From the NCBI GenBank assembly GCA_942486035.1, contig CALNXK010000007.1, positions 126,501-190,500 on the forward strand: DNA of 64,000 nucleotides, given 5' to 3'. Below are positions 11,272 through 21,826 of this stretch, in pieces. A model generated the notes under the pieces. That model was not told the DNA's origin. It ran no database searches and saw only the letters and a program-made list of their open reading frames with translations. Numbering within the stretch: position 1 is the stretch's first letter; the number at the start of each line of letters is the position of its first letter. This DNA is from Porites lobata (lineage: Eukaryota > Cnidaria > Anthozoa > Scleractinia > Poritidae). A program made the translations under genes and the position numbers.

Positions 11272-14200
11272 ATGGAAACTTTTCTTCGTGTTTTCCAAGT
11301 TATTTTGCTGCTGTTTGTTGCTGTTCAGCTGGCGGACGCCTTCGACAAGACAATTCACGTTTCACCAAAAGGCAAAGATAAACCATCTTGTGGAAGTAGC
11401 GATTCGCCGTGCCATACAATAGATTACGCGATCTCAAGCGCTCGCCAAACAGGGGCAAACTCCACGCAGATATCAGCAGCTAGAGGTAGTTACAAGCTGG
11501 CGAATAGCTTCAGTTTTAAACACATAAACAACTTTGGACTGTGGGGACAAGGAACAAAACCAGACGATGTAGAAATAATTTGCAAAGGCAACGCAAGTCT
11601 ATCATTTGTTCTTAGCAACAATATATCCGTGAAAGGAGTCACGTTACAGAATTGTGGTGGATGGCGCACGAGCTCGGTCAAAGCTCCAAAGCCTTACACC
11701 GGGCTAGATGGAGTTAAATTCCGTGTTGCTTTGGATTTTCGATATTGCAGGAATGTTCAACTATTTAACGTCAAAATTTCGTTTTCTCCAGGGCTTGGTG
11801 TTAACTTTTACGATGTTGGTGGTGTTATAAATTTTACAAATTGTGTCTTTGTTGACAACAGAGCTGCGAATGACAACGGAAGCAAAGCAAATACTCAGAC
11901 AAAGTGGAATGAAGAAAGGTTGCACACCAAACAGTTAGAAAAAGTGTACTCAGGAGGAGGTATATATTTGGCTTTAGATCCCTATGGCCACAACACCGTC
12001 AACATTACTCCAACCGAACACGACTCGTATCAGCACAACAACACATTTGTCTTCCAAAATTGCAGTTTTCTCAGAAACGAGGCTGTGTGGTCGAATGCAA
12101 GTATTGCAGCTGAATTCGTTGACACACCAGAACTACCCTTTAGCCGTGGCGGTGGCTTGGCAATTTTTTTTCGTTCAAATGCCAGTGGATCGACCATCAG
12201 TATAGATTCTTGCCTTTTCAGTGGAAATCGAGCCAGCTGGGGTGGAGGTGTGAATGTTTGGATGGGCGAAAAAACACAAAATAACCGTCTTGCGGTAGAA
12301 AACACAAAGTTCGAGAACAATACGGGGGATCAAGCTGGCGGTGGTCTACGGATGAGTAATTTAATAAAAGAAACCCAACAACGTCTCAATTTATTTACGG
12401 TACACAACTGCTTATTTGTAAACAATACTTCTGTTTGGGGTGGTGCTACATCAATTTTCGGATCGTCAATACCGGGAAAGTGTGCCAAGCATACAGATGC
12501 TGATTTAACTCAGTTTTCTTTTAATCGGTGCCGGTGGACTGGCAACACAGGGACTGTGGGTGCAGCCTTTGGAGCCTTTCTTAAAAACCAGAACGAAGAT
12601 CAGATTGGTCCACAGGCTCCATACCATACAAGCTTTAATGGATGCACCTTTCTAAGGAATCATGTGCTCCGATTACGGGTCCTTGTGGCAATTGGAGAAG
12701 GGACACTCTATAGCGTTGAAGTGCCTCTTATTTTCCGTGGAAATATGAGCTTTCTGGATAATTCTAAGACAGCTGTTGCTTTAGACGGGGCGACAGTAGA
12801 AATTTACGATCATGTTTACTTCATCAACAATGTAGGATTGAGAGGAGGCGCCATGGCCATGTACGGACGTTCCAGAATTATTTTTAACAAACACTCGTAC
12901 GTCCTTTTTCAAGGGAACAAGTGTGATACCGGTGGCCAAGGAGGTGCTTTATATATTGATGCTCCCGGGCCTCCACTGGTCGGTTTTAACGCAACAGGGA
13001 CAAACACTCATGGCTGTTTCTTTGCTTACGCGCTTCCTTCATTAGATTTTGATGACTGGAAAACAAAGGTGATCTTTCGGGGAAACCAAGCTCCGTTTTC
13101 GTCTGCGGGGAATTCGGTCTTTGTCACGACATTGAGAGGCTGTCGGCGAATCGGTGAACCTCGGCAAAATAACTCCGTTCTTCGATGGAAATTTGTTGAA
13201 TTTCAGGACCAGTATGGCAAACGTAGCTCTTTAAAGGACGAGGTCGCCACAGACCCTGTAGACATACAGTATGAAACTGCAGAATGGAACGTTGCCCCTA
13301 GTGAACGTTTCAATGCCACTGTACGACTTCTAGACGAGCTTGGTAATTCTGTCGTGGGCATCATTAATGTGGAAGTCATTCCTCTCCATCAGTCATCCAA
13401 GGTCAGTCTTTACTCTGCTTCGAGCATGTTCGTTGCAAATGATACCATTTCCCATCTCGCGATGGCTGGAAAATCGGGAGAAAAATTCTCGGTAGAGCTG
13501 AAATATATGGGGAAGCAAATTTTAACGCAAACTATATCTGGTCTTTCACTTAAGCCCTGCAATCTTGGTTTTAAGCAAAAAGGCTCGTTATGTGTGTGCA
13601 GGGACTCTACAGAGCGTGGTATCTCTAGGTGCAAATCGGACGGAAAGACATTTTACCTGAAACATGGTTACTGGGCAGGGACAGTCAATAACAAATTCGT
13701 CACTCACTTTTGCCCTACTGGATACTGCAAGACCGTGGCTCGTGCGCCTGAAATAAAGTTTGTTTCTGGTGATGTGTGCAGGGACGAGAGGGATCAGTCA
13801 AGTATACTTTGCGGAAAATGTAAAGCCAATCGCACTGTGCTTTTTGGAGGCGAACATTGTTCCGCTACGTGCTCCAACTGGTACTTGCTACTGTTGCTTT
13901 TATATGGACTAATCCTTATTGCCGTAGTTATGTTTATCATGCTGATAGATCTTGATTTCTTCACGGGATATTTGAATGCCTGGTTGTATGCGTATCAGGT
14001 CATGAAGGTAATAACTCCCGATGGATTTGCATTCGATCCCTTTATAGAGTTCATCATTGGTCTGGCGAATTTCCAGTTCAAAACAGGTTCAGGTGGAATC
14101 TGTTTTGCCGCAGGGTTAGACGACGCAGATAAGTTGGCGATAATGTATGTGTTACCGACGTACGTCCTGGTGGTGGCAGTTTTGTTAGCCCAAGCTGTAA

Positions 14201-15024
14201 GCTACCATCCCAACTGGTGCTTTAGCAAGAAAGTTAGAGCCGCTCCTATTCGCGCCGTCTGCACCATCGTTGTGCTTTGCTACACTGACATAACAAGAAT
14301 TTCACTCCGAATCCTGAATCCCGCTTCGGTTGGATCGAAAATTGTGATGTATTCACAGGGCAACATCGGCTTTTTCACTGGAAAACACATTGCTTACGGA
14401 ATCTTGGCCATCCTGTTTATCGTATTGTTCGTGGTGCCGTTTCCTATGGTTCTTCTTTTTCGACCCTTCCTGACGCAGCGTCTCCGCCCGGTACTAAATC
14501 TCAACAGGTGGAAGCCGATATTTGATGCCTTACAAAATTGCTTCAAGGATCGGTATCGTTGGTGTGCTGCCTTCTATTTTCTCGCCCGACTTGTCATTTA
14601 TGCCATTGCAACGCTAGTATCTTCAGGTCCAGTTAAGAGAGCACTGCTGGAGAGTTGCTGTGTTTTGATTCTTCTCATTATTGCGTTCTTGAGGCCTTAC
14701 AAGGAAGCCAAGGACGTGAAGGAAGATGAGGAGAGTTACGATTGGATTAATAAGTCAGATGCCGCCCTCCTGTTTACCCTCACACTAATCGCCTTGTTCA
14801 GCTCTCCTTTTGATGGCATGTTCAAGAGCACTTGGTCAGGCTTGCGGGTGTTCGTTGATATATTGGCTTATATTCCTTTGTTAGTGTTGGGAATGGTTGC
14901 CATTAGAATCATTAGAAAATACCGCGAAGCCAAAAAGCTTCGAGAGGCAAATGAGCCTGAACTCTCTGTCAGTGAGCTGTCCGAAGTCACTGACGACATT
15001 GTTGCGCTGGGAAATCAGGCCTGA
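11272..15024 (+). CDS. Intronless membrane protein: beta-helix ectodomain, Cys-rich stalk, about eight TM segments
   Basis: A single open frame of 1250 residues. Residues 1-23 are a signal peptide ending near AD/AFD. The ATG has an A at -3 and a G at +4. Roughly residues 30-620 carry repeated beta-helix rungs of the type C-x-F-x-x-N-x-A-x-x-G-G-G (NRASWGGGV, GDQAGGGL, VWGGA, GLRGGAMAM, GQGGALYI), as in pectin-lyase-fold and Chlamydia polymorphic-membrane-protein repeats, with many N-glycosylation sequons. Residues about 760-868 are Cys-rich. TM segment 1 starts near residue 870 and about seven more follow, ending with a short cytosolic acidic tail. Conserved with the 41.6-45.4 kb paralogue: DLDFFTGYLNAWLY, GLDDADKL, YTDITR and RPVLNLNRW. 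It is probably a surface receptor or channel-like protein of unknown ligand. A retrocopy origin would explain the lack of introns, but all paralogues here lack them. Confidence 0.9.
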   Translation: METFLRVFQVILLLFVAVQLADAFDKTIHVSPKGKDKPSCGSSDSPCHTIDYAISSARQTGANSTQISAARGSYKLANSFSFKHINNFGLWGQGTKPDDVEIICKGNASLSFVLSNNISVKGVTLQNCGGWRTSSVKAPKPYTGLDGVKFRVALDFRYCRNVQLFNVKISFSPGLGVNFYDVGGVINFTNCVFVDNRAANDNGSKANTQTKWNEERLHTKQLEKVYSGGGIYLALDPYGHNTVNITPTEHDSYQHNNTFVFQNCSFLRNEAVWSNASIAAEFVDTPELPFSRGGGLAIFFRSNASGSTISIDSCLFSGNRASWGGGVNVWMGEKTQNNRLAVENTKFENNTGDQAGGGLRMSNLIKETQQRLNLFTVHNCLFVNNTSVWGGATSIFGSSIPGKCAKHTDADLTQFSFNRCRWTGNTGTVGAAFGAFLKNQNEDQIGPQAPYHTSFNGCTFLRNHVLRLRVLVAIGEGTLYSVEVPLIFRGNMSFLDNSKTAVALDGATVEIYDHVYFINNVGLRGGAMAMYGRSRIIFNKHSYVLFQGNKCDTGGQGGALYIDAPGPPLVGFNATGTNTHGCFFAYALPSLDFDDWKTKVIFRGNQAPFSSAGNSVFVTTLRGCRRIGEPRQNNSVLRWKFVEFQDQYGKRSSLKDEVATDPVDIQYETAEWNVAPSERFNATVRLLDELGNSVVGIINVEVIPLHQSSKVSLYSASSMFVANDTISHLAMAGKSGEKFSVELKYMGKQILTQTISGLSLKPCNLGFKQKGSLCVCRDSTERGISRCKSDGKTFYLKHGYWAGTVNNKFVTHFCPTGYCKTVARAPEIKFVSGDVCRDERDQSSILCGKCKANRTVLFGGEHCSATCSNWYLLLLLLYGLILIAVVMFIMLIDLDFFTGYLNAWLYAYQVMKVITPDGFAFDPFIEFIIGLANFQFKTGSGGICFAAGLDDADKLAIMYVLPTYVLVVAVLLAQAVSYHPNWCFSKKVRAAPIRAVCTIVVLCYTDITRISLRILNPASVGSKIVMYSQGNIGFFTGKHIAYGILAILFIVLFVVPFPMVLLFRPFLTQRLRPVLNLNRWKPIFDALQNCFKDRYRWCAAFYFLARLVIYAIATLVSSGPVKRALLESCCVLILLIIAFLRPYKEAKDVKEDEESYDWINKSDAALLFTLTLIALFSSPFDGMFKSTWSGLRVFVDILAYIPLLVLGMVAIRIIRKYREAKKLREANEPELSVSELSEVTDDIVALGNQA

Positions 15025-16150
15025 TAGCAGCCAGCTTAGACAACCTCGTCCCCAGGGACTAGACAGCCAGCTTAGACGATGCTGTTGCGTGGGAAAAACC
15101 AAAACTGACAGTAGCGACCAAAAAGGTGAAGCAAAAGTACAAACGTTCAAGAAGATATCATGTGAGACATTTTGGCATCTGTTTTTCTCAACACAATATC
15201 GCAACATCGTCAGTTTACGTATTTCAAACTCTGCTATGCTGGATTCAATTTAACGTTTTATGCAACCTAGTAATGCAGTAGCCTAATCCCAGTTACTTAA
15301 TTTGAAGTGCTCAGATTTAGATTCCGGGTAGCTAAACCAAACATGTTTCGAAACATTTCATATATACTGGTGTCATTTGGCTGATTCTCAGTTCAAGTCA
15401 AGCTGTAAAAAGCCTCGGCTGGTTGGCTGGTTTTGTTTAAGGTGTTAACCGACTAGTAAATATGCCAATGTTTTTGTTCCAATTAATTGCGCAAACATTT
15501 TATATATAGGACTGATTCTCTGATGGTTTAACATTTCTTAGGCTTTGCAAACAAGAACATCAAGTTAAAGACATATCTACTGAAGCTCAGTGTAAAAACC
15601 TGGTTGACTGGCTTCGTAAGAAGTTAACTAGTAAATATGCAAATGTTTCTGTTCCAAATTAATTGCTCAAGCAGGTGCATAAAACGTAACGCTGTGCATG
15701 TCTGATTGTTTTTTGTTTATGTTAACGAGAGTCCCCAATAGTTTTTAATATTTCGGGATCCGGGTTTTGCCTTATTTGAGGGCCGGGATTCGGAATTTCA
15801 AAGAAAATGGAGGTGAGATTCGGGATTGAAAGTATGAACGAGATGCGGGATACCGAAAATAACCACTGAGATTACGGGATTGAGGGATCAAAGAATCCTA
15901 TTGGAGATCCTCGTTTACGCTTAAGAAAAAGTAGAATGATTTGGCTTGTTGAGCATAAAGCATTAAAGACGTAAAGATTACTAAAACTTGAAAGCTTGTT
16001 TCAGTTTACATTGTCATTATGACAGAAAACATAAAGGACAGGGGTTTTTGGGCAATCGAACATAAGAAAGTATAGCTGCTTGGGTTTTTCGCGGGCAGCC
16101 ACAAATGAACCGCGCTCTCTCGTTCGCAAAGAGATATAGGAAAAAATACT
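15025..16150. other. Region downstream of the 1250-residue gene
   Basis: Contains the CAACCTCGTCCCCAGGG repeat remnant at 15041 and a GGGATTCGGGATTG-type degenerate repeat at 15745-15905. The segments near 15420-15480 and 15598-15660 repeat each other (words like GTTAACCGACTAGTAAATAT and 'ggttgactggct'), an old short duplication. No gene seen. Confidence 0.45.
15745..15905. repeat. GGGATTCGGGATT degenerate repeat
   Basis: Irregular repetition of CGGGATT/GGGATCC/GGGATTG words. A similar GATCCCTGATCCC run, inverted, is found at 34590-34612 and 50600-50690. Confidence 0.5.
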
Positions 16151-16382
16151 CTTAAGGTTGACTTCCACTGACGCGTTTTTTGCAAAACACGTTAACGCAC
16201 GTAAATTTTTATCACGTAAATAAAATAGAGGCAAGATAAAAAGTGCTGAGCTCAAACGAGAAGTTGAGCGAGGTTCAACTTTTACGCTTACGAGCGACCT
16301 TTCATGCATTACCTCTATTTTATTTGCGAACGTAAATTTTACGCACGTAAAAATTACGGCACACTGGAAATCAACCCTAAAG
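16151..16382. mobile_element. TIR element with CACGTAAAT arms
   Basis: The left end CTTAAGGTTGACTTCCACTG and right end CAGTGTxxCTxGAAATCAACCCTAAAG pair as imperfect inverted repeats. The arms continue inward through ACGCACGTAAATTTT and AAATAAAATAGAGG. Looks like a MITE without coding capacity. Confidence 0.65.
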
Positions 16383-16389
16383 TTACACT

Positions 16390-16591
16390 ACGAGTAGTCG
16401 CCTATCTTTCCTCAGGGATAGTAGAGCGAGCGAAACGCGAGCGCGCGTGTAATTTACCCCGCGCGAGAAGAGACGACACGCCTCTTCTCTCTCCCCACCG
16501 GGTGTCGCCTATTCTCGCGTGGGGTGATCTTCACGAGCGCCCGCGTTTCGGCCGCTGTACTGTCCCTGAGGAAAAATGGGGGACTACTCGT
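16390..16591. mobile_element. Foldback element, ACGAGTAGTC ends
   Basis: Starts ACGAGTAGTC and ends GACTACTCGT. The interior is GC-rich with CTCAGGGA(C/T)AGTA on the left matching TACTGTCCCTGAG on the right and a CGCGCGAGAAGAG stem in the middle. Unusually CpG-rich for the region. Confidence 0.7.
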
Positions 16592-17503
16592 CGTCTACCC
16601 TTAAGGAAATAGTTAAGAATAGTATTAGAAACCGAAAGAAGGAACCAATGACGTGAAAAGAGAGAGAGAGAGATAAAGAGATACAGAGAAAAAATCAAAG
16701 GACCGTTCCGTTCCGTTCATAAAATCGAACTGAAACAAATCCACTCTTTATTAACCCATTTAAAAGCCCTAAGAGTGATCAGCATCAAATTTCTCCTTGT
16801 AATGTCAATGCTTTGTAAAACAGAGTGGTCATGAGAATTACAGACAGATCACACAAGTCGAAATTGTTTGATATTTTATCAACTTCTCCCCACTACTTCT
16901 GTACGAAATGAATAGGGGCAAAAAATGAGAATTCAAATTTTGATCTTAGGGCTAAAAGGGTTAATATTACCTGGCAGAACCGGCTTCTTTCAGTTAAATT
17001 GCCGACTTTTTCAGGGATTCGATTTACGGGGCAGAACCAATATTTAGGGTCTTAAAATAACTGACAAATAGAGATACTCCTTTTGCACTGCAAGCGGCTA
17101 GACCTTCGCGTGGCTCGGATGACCACGTAAAATGTCAGTCCCGTCTCCAGTTGGAGACGTAAAAATAGTGTCCTCAATTAGTACTTTTGTGCTAAATACG
17201 TTGACAAAATCTTTTTAAAAAGTGCCCTTTAAAAAAAATGGCAAAGGTTTGAGAACGAAATGAAATTTCATGTTGATTTAAACAAGAATAATTGTCATCA
17301 TTTAAAAGTGATTTCCTCTGATATCTAAGACACGGGGGGTTAATTAAAAATGAAATCGAAAGTACTTTAATTTTTGGATTTTCATCTTCTTGTGTTTAAG
17401 ATATACTCAAATGGAGATCAGAGAAACAGATCACATCGTTCAGTTTTGATGCTATTTGTAACGTTTTATTCTGGTTCTAATCAATAAAGTTAGGTGACAA
17501 TCT

Positions 17504-17706
17504 TTATGTTTGTTTGGAAAGATAAACTTGAACTTTCTGAGGAGTGCAGGCTTCATGAAGACAGTAGATTGGGAGAACCTTAGGTCCCTTTGCAATGGTC
17601 AAAAGATTTTGCTTTAATGTGGTCACGATCTCAGAATGAGTCTGATTGCCATTGAAGAAAAACTCCATGAATCCATTTCTTTCCTGCATCGAAGGACCGG
17701 CTCCAC
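17504..17706 (-). CDS. Terminal exon: 'FNGN' domain of a secreted HYR/Sushi gene
   Basis: A minus-strand exon after a TTTTCAG acceptor (17707-17708), entering in phase 1 and ending with TAA at 17504-17506. An AATAAA signal lies about 34 nt downstream (complement of 17465-17470). The roughly 66-residue domain has a conserved pattern: F-x-E-F-F-F-N-G-N-Q, then E-I-V-x3-L-K-x-N-L, then two cysteines (YC, AC) and Q-K-V-x-V-Y-L. The same pattern is found in exons at 52168-52370 and 58042-58247. A comparable stretch follows Sushi modules in SVEP1/polydom-like proteins (family knowledge, recalled by pattern). Function unknown. Confidence 0.7.
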
Positions 17707-18309
17707 CTGAAAATTGAAGAGAGACCCACATCATTTAGTTGATCCTACCTGTCCCTTTATATAGTTAAATGTTCTAAGCTGCCGAAAATGCAGCTGTAAC
17801 TGGCTTCGGTGTGAAAGGTGGACTGCACTGTTAACATCTTATGATTACAGAATATCCAAACAAAAAAAGACCCTTCACCGCCTATTAACAATTACAAGGA
17901 AACAACCATATTACTAAAATACAATAATGTCGAAGTATTCAAAGCTTAATCTTAAAGAGAGATGGGGTGAACATGGGCTAAATATCTAAACGTATTTTAC
18001 AGCAGGAAGAAATAACTGGAGGAAATATAAAAGAGATGTTGTTAGACTATGGTCTACTCTATATACATGACTTATGGTAATTTATGAATAAAAGGGCTAG
18101 GCAACCGCGTTTTCAGGGTCCTCTTCGACTCGTCCCTTCTCTCGCTCCGGGGTACGAGTATGAGCGGACCCTGGAAACTATGGCTGGGGCCCGGGTAGTT
18201 GACACAGAATGTCCCATATTTTCTTCTTGCTGACCATAGTACTTACCCAGAAATGAGGCGGTCTTAAGTAAGCTTTGTAAGTGTTAGAACTACAATATGA
18301 ATCACTTAC

Positions 18310-18525
18310 TGGAACAATTTGGCCAGGGAAGCTGATTGACTCTACGAAGAATTTCAGTCATCCAGAAACCGGGGCCAGCACAAATGTACAGCAAGGGTGG
18401 ATCGAAGTTGAAATCGGTGCCATCTTTACAAGCCACTTGACAGAATGAAGCAGAGCCATCGGCGTCACGGTTCAGGCAAACAAGAGCACCATTCTCAGGA
18501 GCGTCATACATCGGGCATTTGGGCA
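18310..18525 (-). CDS. Six-Cys Sushi-like exon of the same secreted gene
   Basis: A 216-nt exon on the minus strand between a TTCCAG acceptor (18526-18527) and a GTAAGTG donor (18309 downward), phase 1 at both ends, so it can be skipped or added without a frameshift. Cysteines follow C-P-x3-A-P-x-N-G-x3-C, C-x3-C, Y-I-C-x4-FW and L-P-W-P-N-C. This matches the plus-strand exons at 36595 and 57186. The NG-ALxC and final W-P-x-C features are Sushi/CCP-like, but with two extra cysteines. The donor phase joins the 17706 exon to give S-G-A-G-P. Confidence 0.7.
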
Positions 18526-18538
18526 CTGGAATAATACA

Positions 18539-18764
18539 GGATGGACCATTAGAAAAGTAATAGAGGGGGTGGGGCAAACGCAAAAAAATTTTTCCCCAGG
18601 AAATTATTAATAAAGAAATGTATTCCTACGGTTTTTGGCCAAAAAAATATATGACTAAGGAGAAAAAATATATTTGCACCTTACATGTACAAAAAAAATT
18701 CTTACATCTCTTAAAATCCCCATCCCCCCCCCCCCCACCCCATCACTTTTCTAATGGTCCATCC
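18539..18764. mobile_element. Short TIR element with GGATGGACCATTAGAAAAGT ends
   Basis: The left end GGATGGACCATTAGAAAAGT followed by AATAGAGGGGGTGGGG is inverted at the right (CCCCATCACTTTTCTAATGG then TCCATCC). Contains a 14-C run. It lies in the intron with its end about 12 bases from the AG of the Sushi-like exon. Same end family as 8390-10515. Confidence 0.72.
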
Positions 18765-18779
18765 CCAAGTAAAAGATTA

Positions 18780-18917
18780 GGATCATTATACGTTTTTGGG
18801 AAACTGCCCACCTACCCCTCCCCTAAGCCAGCATTATAATACTTGCTTCTCACTTAGGGCAAAATGTTGGCTTAGGGGAAGGGTAGGTGGGCAGTTTCCC
18901 AGAAACGTATAATGACC
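18780..18917. mobile_element. MITE, 'CTGCCCACCTACCCCTCCCC' family, copy 2
   Basis: Starts GATCATTATACGTTTTTGGG and ends in the inverse CCCAGAAACGTATAATGACC. The middle is TCTCACTTAGGGCAAAATGT as in the 5235-5374 copy. Intronic. Confidence 0.78.
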
Positions 18918-19006
18918 AAATATTATAATGATAAAACTTGAGGCTAAAGTTTGTAATTCTAAAGAATTATATCGGGGTTAGATTACGCCTGCGACACAGG
19001 CTACCC

Positions 19007-19140
19007 AGCCTGCGAGCAAGCTCTCCATTTGGGGGATATCGTGAAAAGTAGACGCGCGAGAGGCACGCGAGAGGAGATGCGAAAACGGGGAGCGAGTTCT
19101 CGCGCAGCTCGCCCCAAATAGGAGAGCTTGCTAGCAGGCT
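19007..19140. mobile_element. Foldback element AGCCTGC..GCAAGCTCTCC
   Basis: The left end AGCCTGCGAGCAAGCTCTCC and right end GGAGAGCTTGCTAGCAGGCT are inverted repeats of about 20 bp. The CpG-rich interior (CGCGAGAGG, CTCGCGCAG) is typical of this foldback class. Intronic. Confidence 0.72.
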
Positions 19141-19427
19141 TAAGGCTACCCAAAATATAACCTGACAGAAAGTGAAGGAAGAAATGCGTTGTTTCGATGA
19201 GTAGTTTTTACCTAGTGTTAACCCGAACTTCAGTTTCCGTGTGGATAAACAAACGTGTAAAGTAATTAAATTCAGGAGCTCTTTTTTAATGGCATTTCCC
19301 AAGGTTATATATTGTAATGAGTCCTTGTCAATTGTATTAAGGGCGAGAAAAAAATTCAAAATTAGTGCTTCCACTCCCTAGTCTTTTTAAACGTCAAGAT
19401 TTTCGAGTCATAACTGACGTAATCTAA

Positions 19428-19612
19428 GGCAGTCTTGGATTCTGGATACCATGCTGTGGATTTCGAATTTCTTGAGTGGAACTTAGATTCCGAATTCCAA
19501 TCCATTAAATAAATTGGATTACGGTTTCCTTGAGCTGAATTACGGATTCAAAAAACCCTGCATTCCAGTTTCCACAAGCAGACGTTTCCCGGAATTTTCG
19601 GAATCCGGATCA
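19428..19612. repeat. GGAATCC/TCCGGA degenerate repeat, inverted copy
   Basis: Reads as the reverse complement of the 269-512 repeat, from CAGTCTTGGATTCTGGAT to GGAATCCGGATC. Intronic between HYR and Sushi-like exons. Confidence 0.55.
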
Positions 19613-20163
19613 CTTAATTAGCTTATCTAACTCCTGATGAAGACTAGTTTTGTCTAGTCGAAATAATGGGCAAATAAATTTATAACCCTTAGCTGTCCGA
19701 TCAGCCTTGCCCTCAGTTTAAAGTGTTATTTTATACTGCTGATCCTGATCTACGACAAGATCCGGCTTTCCCTCGCTGGTGTTTGTCCAAGTGGTCCTTG
19801 CAAGAATTGTTCACTTACCATGAGGCGACTAAATTCAGTAAACAGGGAACTTAAGCAGCGACGTTTTTGAGCGACGCCCGTCAACCGGAAGTGAGACCAA
19901 CTTAAGGCAAGGGGCACACATACACCAACCCACGGCCTGGCCAGTACCTCACGTCGACCGACCGGAAGTGAGCCTTTTTCTCGTTTGATATGCCTTGACG
20001 CTACCCAATCTGTATTGCATAGTCCTTACTAAAGAAACGATTTGCCCTCACATTTGTAGAGATCTCACGGAAGAGTGCTAAAAGTCCACTTTCGCTTGAT
20101 TCCGTCGCTCAAAAAAAGACGCTGCTTAATTAAAACCCCGAGTAAACGGTAAACATAACTTAC

Positions 20164-20409
20164 ACGTGAGGGTTATATTAAATGAGCATCCCTTGTAAAC
20201 GTCTCCTTTTTTGCCAGTCACAAAGTACTGAACCTTATATGTTCCAGGAACCTTAAAAAGTCTACCGTTCGGGTAGTTGGATGTGATGACGGCAGGTACA
20301 TTAGAGTTGTCTGAACATTTGGGGTCCTTCCAAGATACCCTTTCATTTGCGTTGGGTACTTCTCTTACAATATCACCTGGACAGAAACTGCAAGTTGGTG
20401 TTGTCACAT
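20164..20409 (-). CDS. HYR-domain exon of the same secreted gene
   Basis: A 246-nt minus-strand exon between a TTATCCAG acceptor (20410-20411) and a GTAAGT donor (20163 downward), phase 1 at both ends. The 82 residues show TPTCSFCPGDI, VSWKDPKCSDNSNVP, PNGRLFKVPGTYKVQYFV and GCSFNITLT, the standard layout of a HYR (hyalin repeat) domain with its C-P-x-I, W-x-x-P, D-N-S, G-T-x-x-V-x-Y and C-x-F-x-I/V marks. HYR modules are extracellular adhesion modules. The next exon in the gene is the Sushi-like one at 18525. I found no signal-peptide exon upstream; the duplicated block starts only 0.57 kb away. Confidence 0.75.
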
Positions 20410-20979
20410 CTGGATAATTAAATCAACAGAATGAAGTAATAAATAGTACACTTTTAAAGTTTAATTCTATATACAGAGAGAACATGTTCTTGGGTTCGAT
20501 ATTCTTTATCCTCGTAAACAGCAAGCTTCAGTATAAAATTAAAATGCGTCAGCGGTTATGCATGGGCTCCTGAATTCGTACACATTAAAGCACTTTTGAT
20601 CATGCTGATTAGCCTCTAAAGATGAGGTTCTGGTTCCCTAGCGATGGTTTGCTTCCCTGGCGAAGTGTGAAAAAAGAGCCCTAGTTTATTATTATTATTA
20701 TTATTTTTCGTTCAAAGAGTTCTTCATATTGATTTCACTGAATTCCCAAAATTTAGAAAATAAAGACCTGATTCAATTTTCCGCTCAAGAAAAAAAAAAC
20801 ATTTGAGGGTTTTTTGGCCGCAACCCGTTAACGATACCACCCTGTTATGGGAACTTATCGTGGTGAGGCTGTTCACGTGTCGCACTGTCGATCCCCTTGA
20901 GCGGTTGTGCTCTTAAACTCTCTGGCGGGGCCACTCATGCAGGACAGTTCGGAGGGTAAGGGCCAGTCGGCCAAACTAG
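20410..20979. other. Sequence between HYR exon and the duplicated block
   Basis: Contains an (ATT)n stretch at 20688-20704. No signal-peptide exon with a phase 1 donor was found on the minus strand here. Confidence 0.35.
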
Positions 20980-21116
20980 GGAAGGCCCGGGGGGGGGATG
21001 GGGGTACTCCTATATATCAGCTACATAGGTATGTGCTGCCCGAAAGCCGGTAAAGGTTTTTTGGGGTCTCCATCCTTAAATACGGTATCATATTTGCCCT
21101 TTTAGAGTTTAAATCC

Positions 21117-21220
21117 TTGCCTGCGTGCAGACGTCTCCTATTTTCTTTGTTGCACGCGGAAAAGGGACGTCCCTTTTCCGCGTGCAACAAAGGAAATAGG
21201 AGACGTCTGCACTTAGGCAA
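21117..21220. mobile_element. 104-bp near-perfect palindromic foldback with 9-bp TSD
   Basis: Starts TTGCCTGCGTGCAGACGTCT and ends AGACGTCTGCACTTAGGCAA; nearly the whole element is one hairpin around GGGACGTCCC. The flanks repeat TTTAAATCC (21108-21116 and 21221-21229). Copy 2 has a single TTTAAATCC at the matching place (about 38622-38630) and no element. A 9-bp duplication is typical of Mutator-like elements. Confidence 0.85.
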
Positions 21221-21653
21221 TTTAAATCCCGGAGTCAAATTTTTGGATCTTATAGGTCCCCCTCTACTCTAGTGCACATCATGCATTCTGATATCAAATT
21301 AAAGCTAATTTTTAGCAGGGCTAGATGTGTGTCACTCAAGGCCAGAGTATGGATATCATTCTATCACGGGTCATGCGCAACGTCCTTGGTCCTTAATAAC
21401 CTAATGACTTCACTTCTTTAACCAAATTCGTTGAAAGTTTGGTGCTTTAACAAATTTTCTGGTCACTAGGCAAATTAGCAAGCCACGTTTCACACATCAT
21501 CATGCATATGGACAATTAAAAGAACCAGTCGTCATTAGTCAATTGACTATTCGTATTTCTAAGGTTATGGTCAATAATCAAAACAACTTGAAATGACCAT
21601 CTCTTGATGTGAAGTATATATGAAGTCATTCATTTTGAACTGCGGTTGTAGAT

Positions 21654-21684
<31 letters not shown>

Positions 21685-21729
21685 TCCAATTTAAGCAATT
21701 GGAAAGAAGAAGCCTGAAAACAAAAATCA

Positions 21730-21730
<1 letters not shown>

Positions 21731-21763
<33 letters not shown>

Positions 21764-21795
21764 GTTACCGGTGCGTTGCTCTACCAACTGAGCTA

Positions 21796-21802
<7 letters not shown>
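21731..21802 (-). tRNA. tRNA-like unit (probable tRNA-Thr GGT or tRNA-derived repeat)
   Basis: A 72-nt unit with acceptor GGCTTCA/TGAAGCC, T8 A9, D stem GCTC/GAGC, and T arm ACGGG-TTCGAAT-CCCGT, all well paired. The anticodon loop reads C-C-GGT-A-A by position, giving GGT (Thr), but base 33 is C instead of the near-universal T and only three of the five anticodon-stem pairs form. It may therefore be a tRNA-derived repeat rather than a working gene. Part of a unit that recurs in inverted pairs. Confidence 0.5.
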
Positions 21803-21826
<24 letters not shown>

